A stretch of DNA of 64,000 nucleotides from Streptococcus pseudopneumoniae. GTDB taxonomy: Bacteria; Bacillota; Bacilli; Lactobacillales; Streptococcaceae. Below the pieces are notes generated by a model. That model searched no databases and was not told the origin of the DNA. It saw nothing but the letters and a program-made list of their open reading frames with translations. The stretch is taken from positions 1-64,000 of the forward strand of contig NZ_JVFV01000016.1 in the NCBI RefSeq assembly GCF_001073085.1. The letters run 5' to 3'. This document shows positions 20,344-30,840 of the stretch, piece by piece (position 1 is the stretch's first letter; every line of letters begins with the position of its first letter). Both the position numbers and the translations under genes were made by a program.

Positions 20344-21649
20344 AGTGGAAACGGCTAGAAGTTTAGCTTTAGAGGTATTGGAGGATGTCTTTATCCAACA
20401 AGCTTACTCCAATATCGCCTTAAATAAACACCTTAAGGGAAGTCAACTGTCAGCGGCAGATAAAGGCTTGGTGACAGAGCTTGTTTACGGAACCGTAGCT
20501 CGAAAACTAACTTTAGAATGGTATTTGTCTCATTTTATCCAAGACAGAGAGAGGCTAGATAGTTGGCTCTATGTTCTGCTTCTCATGAGTGTCTATCAAC
20601 TCCAATACTTGGATAAGCTACCTGACCATGCAGTGGTCAATGAAGCAGTGGAACTAGCTAAACTTCGCAAAAAAGGTAGCGAAAAACTAGTCAATGCTGT
20701 TCTGCGCCGTATCCTGCGAGAAGGTTTGCCAGATATTGCCAGTATCAAACGTAAAAATAAGCGTGATTCTATCGCCTACTCTTTGCCAGTGTGGTTGGTT
20801 TCTAAGCTCAAGGAAGAGTATGGAGAAGAGCGAGCGCAAGCGATTTTTGAGAGTCTTTTGCAACGCAATAAAGCCAGTATTCGCGTAACAGATTTGAGCC
20901 GAAAAGAGGAAATCAAAGCTCTGCTTGGTGCAAGTGATTCTTATTTATCTCCTGCTGGTCTGGTTAAGGAACAGGGGCATTTTGCTAGTCATGACTTGTT
21001 TTCAGAAGGACTTATTACTATCCAAGATGAGTCAAGTCAACTGGTTGCACCAACACTAGAGCTACAAGGCGACGAGCAGGTTTTAGATGCTTGTGCAGCT
21101 CCTGGCGGAAAGACCGCCCATATGGCATCCTATCTGACGACAGGTCAGGTGACGGCTCTAGATCTCTATGACCACAAACTCACTTTAATTCAAGAGAATG
21201 CTCAGCGTTTAGGTGTAGCGGACCGTGTCCAAACGCAAAAACTAGACGCTCGAAAAGTGCATGAATTTTTTGGTAAGGATCAATTTGATAAGATTCTTGT
21301 TGATGCCCCTTGTTCAGGGATTGGTCTATTGCGTCGAAAACCAGATATCAAATATAATAAAGAGACAGCAGATTTCGCGTCATTACAGGAAATTCAATTG
21401 GAAATATTAGGTAGTGTTTGTCAAACGCTACGTAAAGGTGGTATAATAACGTATAGTACCTGTACTATTGTCTCGGAAGAGAACTTTCAAGTGGTTCAAG
21501 CTTTTTTAGAAAGTCATCCCGACTTTGAGCAGGTTAAACTAGAACATGAATGTAAGGATATCCTAAAAGATGGCTGTATCCTCATTACTCCGGAATTATA
21601 CGGAAGTGATGGATTCTTTATCAGCCAATTTCGTAAGATATCCAATTAG
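20336..21649 (+). CDS. rsmB: 16S rRNA m5C967 methyltransferase RsmB (Sun)
   Basis: 437 residues from GTG 20336, which sits eight bases after AGGAGA (20322-20327) inside fmt; TTG 20333 and GTG 20345 are alternatives. An N-terminal NusB-like domain ([20 protein letters not shown]) precedes the methyltransferase domain with [30 protein letters not shown] and the catalytic cysteine in TYSTCTI. It overlaps fmt by eight bases, implying coupled translation. Confidence 0.94.
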   Translation: MIKVETARSLALEVLEDVFIQQAYSNIALNKHLKGSQLSAADKGLVTELVYGTVARKLTLEWYLSHFIQDRERLDSWLYVLLLMSVYQLQYLDKLPDHAVVNEAVELAKLRKKGSEKLVNAVLRRILREGLPDIASIKRKNKRDSIAYSLPVWLVSKLKEEYGEERAQAIFESLLQRNKASIRVTDLSRKEEIKALLGASDSYLSPAGLVKEQGHFASHDLFSEGLITIQDESSQLVAPTLELQGDEQVLDACAAPGGKTAHMASYLTTGQVTALDLYDHKLTLIQENAQRLGVADRVQTQKLDARKVHEFFGKDQFDKILVDAPCSGIGLLRRKPDIKYNKETADFASLQEIQLEILGSVCQTLRKGGIITYSTCTIVSEENFQVVQAFLESHPDFEQVKLEHECKDILKDGCILITPELYGSDGFFISQFRKISN

Positions 21650-21664
21650 GAAGGAACTGACACA

Positions 21665-22405
21665 ATGGAGATTTCATTATTAACAGATGTGGGTCAGAAA
21701 CGTACAAATAATCAAGACTATGTCAATCTTTTTGTCAACCGTGCCGGTCGTACAATGATCATCTTGGCTGATGGGATGGGAGGACACCGTGCAGGTAATA
21801 TTGCCAGCGAGATGGCAGTAACTGATTTGGGTGTTGCCTGGGTTGATACGCAGATTGACACCGTTAATGAAGTTCGCGAATGGTTTGCCCACCATTTAGA
21901 AGTTGAAAATCAAAAGATTTATCAAATGGGGCGTGATGAAGCCTACAAGGGAATGGGGACAACTCTAGAAGCCCTTGCAATCATTGATCATCAAGCTATT
22001 TACGCTCATATTGGAGATTCTCGTATCGGTCTCATTCGAGGAGAAGAGTACCGTCAACTGACAAGCGATCATTCCTTGGTTAACGAATTGCTCAAGGCGG
22101 GTCAATTGACACCTGAAGAAGCTGAAGCACATCCACAAAAGAATATTATCACTCAATCTATCGGACAAAAAGATGAAATTCAACCTGACTTAGGAATTGT
22201 CAGCTTGGAAGCAGGTGACTATCTGGTCATGAATAGTGACGGTCTAACCAATATGATTTCAGGTAGTGAGATCTATGATATTGTGACTAGCGATATCTCT
22301 CTTGATGATAAGGCAGCCACTTTGGTACGCTTTGCCAACAATGCCGGAGGGCTTGATAATATTACAGTTGCCCTTGTTTCGATTGAGGAGGAGGCGGCAC
22401 TATGA
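21665..22405 (+). CDS. phpP: PP2C-type Ser/Thr protein phosphatase PhpP
   Basis: 246 residues with PP2C metal motifs: [56 protein letters not shown] and GGLDNITV. It removes phosphate from StkP and its substrates. Its stop codon overlaps the stkP start by four bases (ATGA), so the antagonistic pair is translated together. Confidence 0.95.
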   Translation: MEISLLTDVGQKRTNNQDYVNLFVNRAGRTMIILADGMGGHRAGNIASEMAVTDLGVAWVDTQIDTVNEVREWFAHHLEVENQKIYQMGRDEAYKGMGTTLEALAIIDHQAIYAHIGDSRIGLIRGEEYRQLTSDHSLVNELLKAGQLTPEEAEAHPQKNIITQSIGQKDEIQPDLGIVSLEAGDYLVMNSDGLTNMISGSEIYDIVTSDISLDDKAATLVRFANNAGGLDNITVALVSIEEEAAL

Positions 22406-24288
22406 TCCAAATCGGCAAGATTTTTGCCGGGCGGTATCGGATTATCAAACAAATTGGCCGTGGAGGTATGGCAGATGTCTACCTGGCCAAGGATTTGATC
22501 TTAGACGGGGAAGAGGTAGCTGTTAAGGTCTTGAGGACTAACTACCAGACTGACCCGATTGCTGTTGCGCGTTTTCAGCGTGAAGCGCGTGCAATGGCTG
22601 ACTTAGATCATCCCCATATCGTTCGGATAACGGATATCGGCGAAGAGGACGGTCAACAGTACCTAGCTATGGAATATGTAGCTGGTCTTGATCTCAAGCG
22701 CTATATCAAGGAACACCATCCCCTCTCAAATGAAGAAGCTGTCCGTATCATGGGTCAGATTCTCTTAGCGATGCGCTTGGCGCACACTAAAGGTATTGTC
22801 CATCGTGACTTAAAGCCTCAAAACATCCTTTTAACTCCGGATGGGACGGCTAAGGTAACGGACTTTGGGATTGCCGTAGCCTTTGCAGAGACCAGTCTGA
22901 CTCAGACCAACTCTATGCTGGGCTCTGTCCACTACTTGTCACCTGAGCAGGCTCGTGGTTCTAAAGCAACGTTCCAAAGTGACATTTATGCCATGGGGAT
23001 TATTTTCTATGAAATGCTGACAGGGCATATCCCTTATGATGGCGATAGTGCAGTAACCATCGCTCTCCAGCATTTTCAAAAACCTCTTCCTTCGGTCATA
23101 GCTGAAAATCCATCTGTTCCACAAGCTTTGGAGAATGTGGTTATCAAAGCAACTGCTAAAAAGCTAACAGATCGATATCAGTCGGTTTCAGAGATGTATG
23201 TTGATTTATCTAGCAGTCTATCTTATAACCGCAGAAATGAACCTAAACTTGTTTTTGATGATGCTACTAAGGCGGACACAAAGACATTGCCAAAGGTTTC
23301 TCAAACAACCTTGACCTCTATTCCTAAGGTTCAACCACAGGCAGATGCCCATCAGGCAACTAAAGCTAGCCCAGAAGTAAGCGCTAAAAAATCTGTGGAA
23401 AAACCAGTGAAAAAACGTCGTTTTAAAGCACGTTATCTAGTTCTACTAGCAAGTTTCGTACTGGTTGCCGCTTCTCTGGTGTGGATTTTATCCAGAACAC
23501 CAGCTAACATCGATATTCCAAATGTAGCAGGTCAAACAGTTGCTGAAGCTAAGGAAACCTTGAAAAAAGCCAACTTTGAAGTTGGTGATGAGAAAACGGA
23601 AGCTAGTGAAACAGTCGAGGAAGGGCGAGTGATTCGGACAGACCCTGAGGCGGGTAGTAACCGAAAAGAGGGGAGTAAGATTAATCTGATTATTTCGTCT
23701 GGTAAGCAATCCTTTAAGATTGGTAATTACATCGGTCGGAAATCGACTGATGTCATTGCTGAGCTCAAGGAAAACAAAGTTCCTGAAAATCTGATTAAGA
23801 TTGAGGAAGAAGAGTCCAGTGAATCGGAACCCGGTGTTGTTTTAAAACAGAGCCTTTCAGAAGGGACGACCTATGATCTTACCAAGGCCACTTCTATCGT
23901 TTTAACTGTTGCTAAGAAGAAAAAGGTGACGACGATAACTATGCCAAACTACATTGGCTCAAATCTTGAATTTGCTAAAAATAATCTTAAAAGTATTGGT
24001 ATTAGTGAAGATAGAATTGAAATTAAAGAAGTGGAGATAGCACAAGAAGGAATTAAAGAAGGTGAGATTGCGAAACAAAGTCCCGCACCGGATGAAAAAC
24101 TTGATTTAAGCAATCCGATAGTTAAACTCTATATTTATAAACCTAAAAAAACTTCACCACCAATTAGTCAACCTTCGTCAGAACATAATTCTGGTCAAAC
24201 TGACACAACAAACCCTACAAACCCTACGCAGGGTAACCATCCAACGACTCCTACACAAGATGGAACTGGAAGTCAACGAAATCAATAG
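22402..24288 (+). CDS. stkP: PASTA-domain Ser/Thr kinase StkP
   Basis: 628 residues. The cytoplasmic kinase has the Gly loop [13 protein letters not shown], Lys in VAVKVL, catalytic HRDLKPQN (near residue 134), DFG as TDFGIA and an activation loop with Thr residues. A membrane helix ([17 protein letters not shown]) lies at about 346-364. I count three extracellular PASTA units (about 370-436, 437-508, 512-583), then a Ser/Thr/Pro/Gln-rich tail. Pneumococcal StkP, as I recall it, has about 659 residues and four PASTA units; its fourth binds the LytB hydrolase. The kinase senses cell-wall material and controls division. Confidence 0.95.
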   Translation: MIQIGKIFAGRYRIIKQIGRGGMADVYLAKDLILDGEEVAVKVLRTNYQTDPIAVARFQREARAMADLDHPHIVRITDIGEEDGQQYLAMEYVAGLDLKRYIKEHHPLSNEEAVRIMGQILLAMRLAHTKGIVHRDLKPQNILLTPDGTAKVTDFGIAVAFAETSLTQTNSMLGSVHYLSPEQARGSKATFQSDIYAMGIIFYEMLTGHIPYDGDSAVTIALQHFQKPLPSVIAENPSVPQALENVVIKATAKKLTDRYQSVSEMYVDLSSSLSYNRRNEPKLVFDDATKADTKTLPKVSQTTLTSIPKVQPQADAHQATKASPEVSAKKSVEKPVKKRRFKARYLVLLASFVLVAASLVWILSRTPANIDIPNVAGQTVAEAKETLKKANFEVGDEKTEASETVEEGRVIRTDPEAGSNRKEGSKINLIISSGKQSFKIGNYIGRKSTDVIAELKENKVPENLIKIEEEESSESEPGVVLKQSLSEGTTYDLTKATSIVLTVAKKKKVTTITMPNYIGSNLEFAKNNLKSIGISEDRIEIKEVEIAQEGIKEGEIAKQSPAPDEKLDLSNPIVKLYIYKPKKTSPPISQPSSEHNSGQTDTTNPTNPTQGNHPTTPTQDGTGSQRNQ

Positions 24289-24306
24289 ACTCTCTATATA
24301 TAAACC

Positions 24307-24343
24307 AATCTTTGTCACAGTTTTTGTGACAAAGATTTTTTTT
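24307..24343 (+). terminator. Terminator of the gmk-stkP run
   Basis: A perfect 13-base inverted repeat (24307-24319 with 24325-24337, core TTTGTCACA) is followed by a T-run. Confidence 0.9.
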
Positions 24344-24392
24344 CCTCCGAAATTATGATAAAATAAAATGGAGTTTGAAAAAGGAGGGAAAT

Positions 24393-25151
24393 ATGGAAGA
24401 ATCAAAAAAACTGAATGCAGTTATTGATGTCGTCATGCTAGCTGGAACAATTCTGCTTCGCAATGGTTCTGAGATTTATCGTGTTGAAGATACCATGATT
24501 CGGATTGCTCATTCACAGGGCATTATGGATTGTAATGTTTTGGCCATGCCTGCCGCCATTTTTTTCTCCATTGAAAATACAAATATCTCTCGTATGAAGC
24601 GAGTGACATCCTCCTCTTATAATATTGAGAAGGTATGTGATGTTAACCAAATTTCAAGGCAGCTTGTAGCAGGACAGCTTGATCTGGAGACAGCCTTTAT
24701 CCAATTAAAGGAATTAAATGCTAAGGCGTCTCCCTATACCAATGTTCAACTAACTGCTGCAGCGGCTCTCAGTGCTCCCTTCTTCTCTATCATGTTTGGG
24801 GGGAATGTCTATGATGCCATCGGAGCGGGAGTGGCGACCTTATTTGCCTTTACTTGCTCTCTCTATGTAGAGAAGTTTATTCGTATTCCTTTTATGACAG
24901 CTTTTGCAGGTGCTCTTGTCTTTGGTTTGATTGCACAATTTTGGGCGCGCTATTCTGGTTTACCATCGACGGCGGATTTGGTGATTGCGGGTGCGGTTAT
25001 GCCTTTTGTACCTGGAATTGCCCTGACCAATGCTGTTCGAGATATTATGACCAATCACATTAACTCTGGTATGAGCAAGATGTTTGAATCCTTGCTGATT
25101 ACCCTTGCCTTAGGGGCTGGAACATCAGTCGCCCTCGTACTAATGAACTAA
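24393..25151 (+). CDS. Threonine/serine exporter-like protein, N-terminal (DUF1212) part
   Basis: 252 residues from ATG 24393, after the strong site AAGGAGGG; a TTG at 24375 extends the frame but lies before that site. The soluble start has the family motif RNGSEIYRVEDTM, followed by about five membrane segments with VPGIALTNAVRDIM near the end. This is the ThrE N-domain. Together with the next gene it forms a split version of corynebacterial ThrE, which exports threonine and serine; substrate here is inferred. Confidence 0.85.
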   Translation: MEESKKLNAVIDVVMLAGTILLRNGSEIYRVEDTMIRIAHSQGIMDCNVLAMPAAIFFSIENTNISRMKRVTSSSYNIEKVCDVNQISRQLVAGQLDLETAFIQLKELNAKASPYTNVQLTAAAALSAPFFSIMFGGNVYDAIGAGVATLFAFTCSLYVEKFIRIPFMTAFAGALVFGLIAQFWARYSGLPSTADLVIAGAVMPFVPGIALTNAVRDIMTNHINSGMSKMFESLLITLALGAGTSVALVLMN

Positions 25152-25152
25152 T

Positions 25153-25602
25153 ATGACACTAACAACATTTTTATTGCAAGCTCTGGCAAGTTTGCTTGCC
25201 ATTATCACGTTTTTAATCGTTTTAAATGTCCAGCGTTCCATGCTGATTCCTGGTGGAGTTTTAGGGATGTCTATCTGGCTACTCTATCTAATACTTAAGG
25301 AACCAACCAATGTCATTTTGGCAACCTTTATTGCTGCTGTGATTGGTTCTTGTGTCAGCCAAATTATGAGTATCCTCTATAAGACACCAGCAGTTGTTTT
25401 TGCTCTGGCAATATTGGCACCACTAGTACCAGGTTATCTGTCCTATCGAACCACTTCCTTCTTCGTTACAGGTGACTACAGTCATGCCATTTCTAGTGCC
25501 ATGTTAGTCATGATGTTGGCTCTCGTTATCTCCATTGGAATGGCCAGTGGAACAGTTTTGTTGAAATTGTATCATTATCTCAAAAAGAATCGAGCTAGCT
25601 AA
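25153..25602 (+). CDS. Threonine/serine exporter-like protein, C-terminal (DUF3815) part
   Basis: 149 residues with four to five membrane segments. LVPGYLSYRTTSFFVTGDY echoes the VPG motif of the partner. It begins one base after the partner's stop, which strongly suggests the two polypeptides assemble into one transporter. Confidence 0.82.
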   Translation: MTLTTFLLQALASLLAIITFLIVLNVQRSMLIPGGVLGMSIWLLYLILKEPTNVILATFIAAVIGSCVSQIMSILYKTPAVVFALAILAPLVPGYLSYRTTSFFVTGDYSHAISSAMLVMMLALVISIGMASGTVLLKLYHYLKKNRAS

Positions 25603-25615
25603 GACTCGATTTTTT
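25589..25615 (+). terminator. Terminator overlapping the end of the exporter gene
   Basis: ATCGAG (25589-25594) pairs with CTCGAT (25605-25610), followed by five T. The left arm lies within the last codons of the gene. Confidence 0.7.
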
Positions 25616-25723
25616 ATAGCCCTAAAGTTCTGTTTGTTGGACTAGCCTAAAAATGAGACAAGGTTTTGAAAATGAACTTGATTTGGTGAATCAAGTCTTT
25701 TTTCGCTCATTTGATCTCAATTG

Positions 25724-25732
25724 TGATAAAAT
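25724..25732 (+). promoter_or_regulatory. Extended -10 promoter of mvaS-mvaA
   Basis: TGA followed by TAAAAT (25727-25732), about 47 bases before the mvaS start. Confidence 0.5.
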
Positions 25733-25778
25733 AGAGGTGAACGATTTTTTACAATGAATGATAAAAATAGAGGTAAAT

Positions 25779-26951
25779 ATGACAATCGGTATTGATAAGA
25801 TTGGTTTTGCGACCAGTCAATACGTTTTGAAATTACAAGATTTAGCAGAAACCCGAGGAATTGATCCTGAAAAATTGAGTAAAGGACTCCTTTTAAAAGA
25901 ATTGAGTATTGCTCCTTTAACAGAGGATATTGTGACCTTGGCTGCCAGTGCAGGAAGTTCTATCCTGACTGAAGAAGAGAAGCAAGAGATTGATATGGTT
26001 ATCGTAGCGACAGAATCTGGAGTCGATCAAAGTAAGGCTGCTGCGGTTTTTGTACACGGTTTGCTTGGAATTCAACCTTTTGCTCGTAGTTTTGAAATCA
26101 AAGAAGCTTGCTATGGTGCAACTGCGGCCCTTCACTATGCTAAGCTACACGTAGAAAATTCCCCAAAATCTAAGGTTTTGGTCCTTGCTAGTGATATTGC
26201 AAGATATGGAATCGAAACTCCAGGTGAACCGACCCAGGGGGCAGGTAGTGTCGCTATGCTGATTAGTCAGAATCCACGTATCATGACTTTCAACAACGAT
26301 AATGTTGCGCAGACTCGTGATATTATGGACTTTTGGCGTCCAAATTATTCCACGACACCATTTGTAAATGGAGTCTACTCAACGCAACAGTATCTTGATA
26401 GCTTAAAAACGACTTGGGAAGAGTACCAAAAGCGTTATGACTGTACTTTGGATGATTTTGAGGCTATTTGTTTCCACTTGCCATATCCGAAACTAGCTCT
26501 CAAGGGATTGAAAAAAATTCTTGATAAATCTCTACCTCAAGAGAAAAAGGATTTACTTCAAAAGCACTTTGATGAATCTATTATTTATAGCCAAAAAGTT
26601 GGAAATATCTATACGGGTTCACTCTTTTTAGGACTCTTGTCTCTTCTTGAAAATTCTGATAGTCTGAAAGCTGGGGATAAGATTGCCCTCTACAGCTATG
26701 GTAGTGGTGCTGTATCTGAGTTCTTTAGTGTAGAATTGGTTGAAGGCTATGAACAGCAATTGCAGAAAAATCGCTTAGAATTGCTAGACCAGCGTCAAGC
26801 ATTGAGCGTAGCTGATTATGAACGAATCTTCTTTGAGGAAGCAAACTTGGATGAGTCAGGTTCTGCAACCATGTCAGGCTATGAAGGGCAGGATTATGCT
26901 CTGGTTGAGATTGTAGACCACCAACGTCGCTACAGCAAGGTTGAAAAATAA
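25779..26951 (+). CDS. mvaS: Hydroxymethylglutaryl-CoA synthase
   Basis: 390 residues from ATG 25779 (MTIGIDKIGF), after AGAGG; an upstream ATG at 25758 lacks a site. The catalytic cysteine is in KEACYGATAALHYA near residue 110, and the Glu and His of the family are seen in VATESGVDQSK and ICFHLPYPKLA. It condenses acetoacetyl-CoA with acetyl-CoA, the committed entry to the mevalonate route to isoprenoids. It overlaps mvaA by one base. Confidence 0.95.
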   Translation: MTIGIDKIGFATSQYVLKLQDLAETRGIDPEKLSKGLLLKELSIAPLTEDIVTLAASAGSSILTEEEKQEIDMVIVATESGVDQSKAAAVFVHGLLGIQPFARSFEIKEACYGATAALHYAKLHVENSPKSKVLVLASDIARYGIETPGEPTQGAGSVAMLISQNPRIMTFNNDNVAQTRDIMDFWRPNYSTTPFVNGVYSTQQYLDSLKTTWEEYQKRYDCTLDDFEAICFHLPYPKLALKGLKKILDKSLPQEKKDLLQKHFDESIIYSQKVGNIYTGSLFLGLLSLLENSDSLKAGDKIALYSYGSGAVSEFFSVELVEGYEQQLQKNRLELLDQRQALSVADYERIFFEEANLDESGSATMSGYEGQDYALVEIVDHQRRYSKVEK

Positions 26952-28225
26952 TGAAAAAAAACTGGAATGGATTTGCTAAAAAATCAATTCAAGAGCGCCT
27001 AGAACTAGTTAAGTCTCAGGCGCTTACTTCTATTGAAGCCCAAGAAAGTCTTGAGCAAAATGAAAATCTCAGTCTAGCAGTTGCGGACCAATTGAGTGAA
27101 AATGTGGTGGGGACCTTTTCTCTCCCATACTCAGTAGTTCCAGAAGTACTGGTAAACGGTCAAGAGTACACCGTTCCTTATGTAACAGAAGAACCATCCG
27201 TCGTTGCTGCAGCTAGTTTTGCAAGTAAGATTATCAAACGTGCGGGTGGTTTTACTGCTCAGGTTCATCAACGCCAAATGATTGGTCAGGTAGCTCTTTA
27301 TCAGGTTTCAGATAGGGATAAAGCTTGTGAGGCTATTCTGAGTCAAAAAGCAGAGTTGCTCGAACAAGCAAACCAAGCCTATCCCTCTATTGTCAAACGT
27401 GGTGGTGGAGCCAGAGAGCTAACAGTTGAGAAAATTTCTGGTGAGACGGACTTTTTAGTGGTTTATCTCTATGTAGATACTCAAGAAGCCATGGGAGCCA
27501 ATATGCTCAATACTATGCTTGAGGCTTTAAAACCTAGCTTAGAGGCTCTAAGTCAAGGGCAAAGTTTAATGGGCATTCTATCCAACTACGCAACAGATTC
27601 TCTAGTAACTGCAACTTGTCGGATTGCCTTTCGTTATTTGAGTCGCCAGAAGGATGAAGCACGTGAACTAGCAGAAAAAATGGTTTTAGCCAGTCAGTTT
27701 GCCCAAGCAGATCCTTATCGAGCAGCCACTCATAACAAGGGTATCTTTAATGGGATTGATGCTCTCTTGATTGCTACTGGAAATGATTGGCGTGCTATTG
27801 AAGCGGGAGCGCATGCCTATGCGAGCCATGATGGCGCCTATCGAGGTCTCAGTCGTTGGACTATGGATTTGAAAACAGAAGAGCTAATTGGAGAGATGAC
27901 CATGCCGATGCCGGTTGCTACCAAGGGTGGATCAATTGGTCTCAATCCTCGAGTCGTGCTCAGCCATGAGTTGCTAGGTCATCCATCTGCCAAAGAATTG
28001 GCTCAAATTATCGTTTCGATTGGTCTTGCACAGAATTTTGCAGCCCTTAAGGCTTTGGTCAGTACAGGTATTCAGCATGGACACATGAAACTTCAGGCAA
28101 AATCGTTAGCGCTTTTAGCAGGTGCGACTGAGGCAGAAGTGCCTAAGTTGGTAGAAAGCTTGATTGCAGAAAAAACTTTTAATCTAGAAAAAGCACAGAC
28201 TCTTTTGAAAAAATTAAGATCATAA
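26951..28225 (+). CDS. mvaA: Hydroxymethylglutaryl-CoA reductase (class II)
   Basis: 424 residues. Motifs ENVVGTFSLPYSVVPEVLVNG, YTVPYVTEEPSVVAAAS and AMGANMLNTM match class II bacterial reductases, and the C-terminal part has HNKGIFNGIDALLIATGND and a catalytic-type His in LSHELLGHPSAKELA. It makes mevalonate from HMG-CoA. Its ATG overlaps the last base of the mvaS stop, so the two are translated in step. Confidence 0.95.
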   Translation: MKKNWNGFAKKSIQERLELVKSQALTSIEAQESLEQNENLSLAVADQLSENVVGTFSLPYSVVPEVLVNGQEYTVPYVTEEPSVVAAASFASKIIKRAGGFTAQVHQRQMIGQVALYQVSDRDKACEAILSQKAELLEQANQAYPSIVKRGGGARELTVEKISGETDFLVVYLYVDTQEAMGANMLNTMLEALKPSLEALSQGQSLMGILSNYATDSLVTATCRIAFRYLSRQKDEARELAEKMVLASQFAQADPYRAATHNKGIFNGIDALLIATGNDWRAIEAGAHAYASHDGAYRGLSRWTMDLKTEELIGEMTMPMPVATKGGSIGLNPRVVLSHELLGHPSAKELAQIIVSIGLAQNFAALKALVSTGIQHGHMKLQAKSLALLAGATEAEVPKLVESLIAEKTFNLEKAQTLLKKLRS

Positions 28226-28226
28226 G

Positions 28227-28258
28227 AAAAACTCAGACGAAACTAGTCTGAGTTTTTT
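28227..28258 (+). terminator. Terminator of mvaS-mvaA
   Basis: AAAACTCAGAC pairs with GTCTGAGTTTT around GAAACTA; the T-run continues after the stem. Confidence 0.88.
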
Positions 28259-28262
28259 GTTT

Positions 28263-28376
28263 ATACTCAATGAAAATCAATGAACCAACTAGGAAGCTAG
28301 TCGCAGGTTACTCAAAACACTGTTTTGAGGTTGTAGATGGAAGCTGACGTGGTTTGAAGAGATTTTCGAAGAGTAT
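28263..28376 (-). repeat. BOX element 1, internally deleted
   Basis: On the plus strand it reads boxC to boxA: ATACTCAATGAAAATC at the left and CGAAGAGTAT at the right. At 114 bases it lacks about 36 bases from its middle compared with the copy at 49139-49288, including the CGGCAAGG stretch of boxA. Its boxA end touches the stop codon of scrR. Confidence 0.85.
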
Positions 28377-29341
28377 TAAATACTTTTACCTGGTAAGAGA
28401 CTAACTGGTAAGAAATAACCAGTCGTGGCAACTTCTTTCCCCTCGATTTTTTGGAGTAGTAAATCAACTGTCAGGCGAGCAATTTCTTCCAAGGGTTGTT
28501 TAATGGTAGTGAGGTGAGGGTAGAAATTCTCAATGAAATAAGTCCCGTCATATCCGATAACTTTAAGTTGTTCAGGAACAGAGAGACCAAGCTCCTGAGC
28601 AATCTTCATAACCAAAATAGCAGTCAAATCATCAGAGGCGAAAATCGCATCTGGTTTTTGTTTGGTCAAGATATTTTTAATTTCCATTTCCTTACGAAGG
28701 GGTGAAAAGTCACTGGAAACATTGATAATAGGAGCCTTGGGTAAGATTGAAGCAAAACCAGCATGACGAAGTCCAGTTGGAGAATTGGAGTTGTCATTAC
28801 CCGTAATCATGATGATAGTCTTGGCTCCAGTTTTAGCCAAGGTCTGAGCGGCTAGGACTCCGCCAGCATAGTTATCAGAAGAAACAACAGGAATATCTGG
28901 TGACAAGTTTCGGTCAAAGGAGATGATAGGAGCCGTTACGCGATTGTAGTCTTCAATCCCTAAGTTATGGCTACCAGAGATAATACCGTCCACTTGGTTG
29001 GCTTCTAGCATTTCAAGATATTCACGTTCTTTTTCCGAATCGTGTTCACTGTTACAGATGATTGTCTTGTAGCCTTTTTTGAATAGTTCGTGCTCTAATT
29101 TATCAATTAACTCTGCGTAGAAAACATGGCTAATTTTTGGGAAAATTAGCCCAATTAACTTGGCGGATTTTCCTTGAAGACTGCGAGCCAGATTGTTAGG
29201 TTTATAGCCTAGCTCACGCATAGCATCTTTAACCTTTTGAATAGTTTTTTCTGACAGGTAGCCTTTTTTATTAATAACACGTGAGACAGTAGTTGGGCTG
29301 ACGCCTGCTAGTTCTGCGACATCAGTTAGTTTTGCGACCAT
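28376..29341 (-). CDS. scrR: Sucrose operon repressor ScrR (LacI family)
   Basis: 321 residues. An N-terminal LacI helix-turn-helix (KLTDVAELAGVSPTTVSRVI) and hinge (NNLARSLQG) precede a periplasmic-binding-like domain (GLIFPKISHVFYAEL ... DGIISGSHN ... AIFASDDLTA ... VIGYDGT). It lies downstream of scrB and overlaps it by 20 bases. It very likely binds the two palindromes in the scrB-scrA gap and is released when sucrose enters. Its TAA stop merges with the end of BOX element 1. Confidence 0.92.
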   Translation of the reverse strand: MVAKLTDVAELAGVSPTTVSRVINKKGYLSEKTIQKVKDAMRELGYKPNNLARSLQGKSAKLIGLIFPKISHVFYAELIDKLEHELFKKGYKTIICNSEHDSEKEREYLEMLEANQVDGIISGSHNLGIEDYNRVTAPIISFDRNLSPDIPVVSSDNYAGGVLAAQTLAKTGAKTIIMITGNDNSNSPTGLRHAGFASILPKAPIINVSSDFSPLRKEMEIKNILTKQKPDAIFASDDLTAILVMKIAQELGLSVPEQLKVIGYDGTYFIENFYPHLTTIKQPLEEIARLTVDLLLQKIEGKEVATTGYFLPVSLLPGKSI

Positions 29342-30776
29342 ATTCTAATTCGTAGTATGTTCCGGTTGGGTTTCCAGATTTAATGAGGATTCCATTTTGA
29401 TCTTCGTGAGGGAAGACACGACCAGAAAATACTTTTTCTCCTTTATTGATAAAGATTTCAAAGACTGAGTTGTCGATGAAGATATTGACAGTAGTTGCTT
29501 GATTAGTAACTGAGCAAGAGCGAGTAGTTCCAAATTCTTGAGCATATTGTTCTCCAGCTTGACTGCGGTCAACAGTAACTTGACCATTGATAAGGTCAAA
29601 GCTGATAGAGAGTCCTTTGCCATCTTTATCAGCAAGAAGGACTATTTCACTTTGACTATCGGCTTCTAAGTTAAGTTCAAGTTCGTAGGTGTTTTTGGTT
29701 TCAGAACGATTTGAAAATTCCTCTTTTGAAGCTCGGAGGTCCTGGATAGCTGCTACAGGGTACTGATAGAGTTTGCCATCTTTAATGGTAAGTTCTTTGA
29801 CTAATGAGAAGGTTCCTTGATGGTCAAAACGGTCAGATGGGTAAGAAACGTCTGGTAGACCAAGCCAGCTGACGGCCAGGGCACGACCATCAGGAGCGTT
29901 AAAGGCTTGAGTAGCATAGGCTTCAAAACCATAATCAAGATTGTGAAGTTCAGAAACATCAACCATACGAGCATTTTCTGGATCAAAGGAAGTGCCGATT
30001 TTATACATGTTTGGATAGATATTGTCGTATTCAAGAACCTTTTTATCCAAACCTTGTGGGCAGTAAAGAAGGACAGGTTGTTCTCCGACAAAGACTAGAT
30101 TTGGGCACTCCATCATATAAGCAGTGCGGTCATTGTTGAAGTCAAGGTCTCCGACTTCTTGCCAGTTTGTATAATCATTTTCGATAGCCTTATAGAGACG
30201 GACAAATCCTTTTTTGTCCAAATCTTGACCACCAACGATAGCGTAGTATTGCCCTTTAAAGTTAAAAATCTGTGGATCGCGGAAGTGGTCAGTAGCATCA
30301 GCAGGCTGATCAATCAAGATTTTATCAATCTTTTTAATATTTCCATCCTTATCCATCAAGGCACCGATCTGATAAGGGTGGCGTACCCAATTGTCATCAC
30401 GGACATTTCCAGTATAAAAGAGGAATAATTGATCACCAAACTGCATAGCAGAACCAGAGTAAGCACCGTGGCTATCAAGTGGAGTATCAGGTAAGATTTT
30501 TACACCTGTTTCAGTAAAGTGCACCAAATCGTCGCTTTCAAGTTGAACCCAAGATTTTAAGCCATGAGCTGCACCAAAGGGGAAGTTTTGGTAAAAGATA
30601 ACCCACTTACCATCAAAATAAGAAAAACCGTTTGGATCGTTGAGGAGACCTTCCTTTGGCTCAATGTGATAGCTGACATGCCATGGGGATTGTGCCATCT
30701 TTTCTTGGATTTCTTTTCTTTCTTCTTGTGTCCAATCTTCATAACGTCTGTAACGACGTTCAGTAGTCCATTCCAT
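29322..30776 (-). CDS. scrB: Sucrose-6-phosphate hydrolase
   Basis: 484 residues from ATG 30776 (MEWTTERRYRRYEDW), eight bases after GGAGG; upstream in-frame ATGs lack this spacing. GH32 motifs are present: LNDPNGFSYFDGKW (nucleophile Asp), FRDPQIF and MMECPNLVF (acid/base Glu). It splits sucrose-6-phosphate made by ScrA into glucose-6-phosphate and fructose. It is transcribed away from scrA with scrR behind it. Confidence 0.95.
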   Translation of the reverse strand: MEWTTERRYRRYEDWTQEERKEIQEKMAQSPWHVSYHIEPKEGLLNDPNGFSYFDGKWVIFYQNFPFGAAHGLKSWVQLESDDLVHFTETGVKILPDTPLDSHGAYSGSAMQFGDQLFLFYTGNVRDDNWVRHPYQIGALMDKDGNIKKIDKILIDQPADATDHFRDPQIFNFKGQYYAIVGGQDLDKKGFVRLYKAIENDYTNWQEVGDLDFNNDRTAYMMECPNLVFVGEQPVLLYCPQGLDKKVLEYDNIYPNMYKIGTSFDPENARMVDVSELHNLDYGFEAYATQAFNAPDGRALAVSWLGLPDVSYPSDRFDHQGTFSLVKELTIKDGKLYQYPVAAIQDLRASKEEFSNRSETKNTYELELNLEADSQSEIVLLADKDGKGLSISFDLINGQVTVDRSQAGEQYAQEFGTTRSCSVTNQATTVNIFIDNSVFEIFINKGEKVFSGRVFPHEDQNGILIKSGNPTGTYYELEYGRKTN

Positions 30777-30840
30777 TTCTATTTCCTCCATAAATTCTAC
30801 TATCTTAATAGTAAACGTTTCCTTATAAAAAAGCAAGTCT

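Noticed and set aside
28263..28376. Reading the element as a RUP or an IS630 remnant
   Set aside because: The ACGGCAAGGCGAAGCTGACG stretch in the sister copies and the A-B-C order identify BOX, not RUP.
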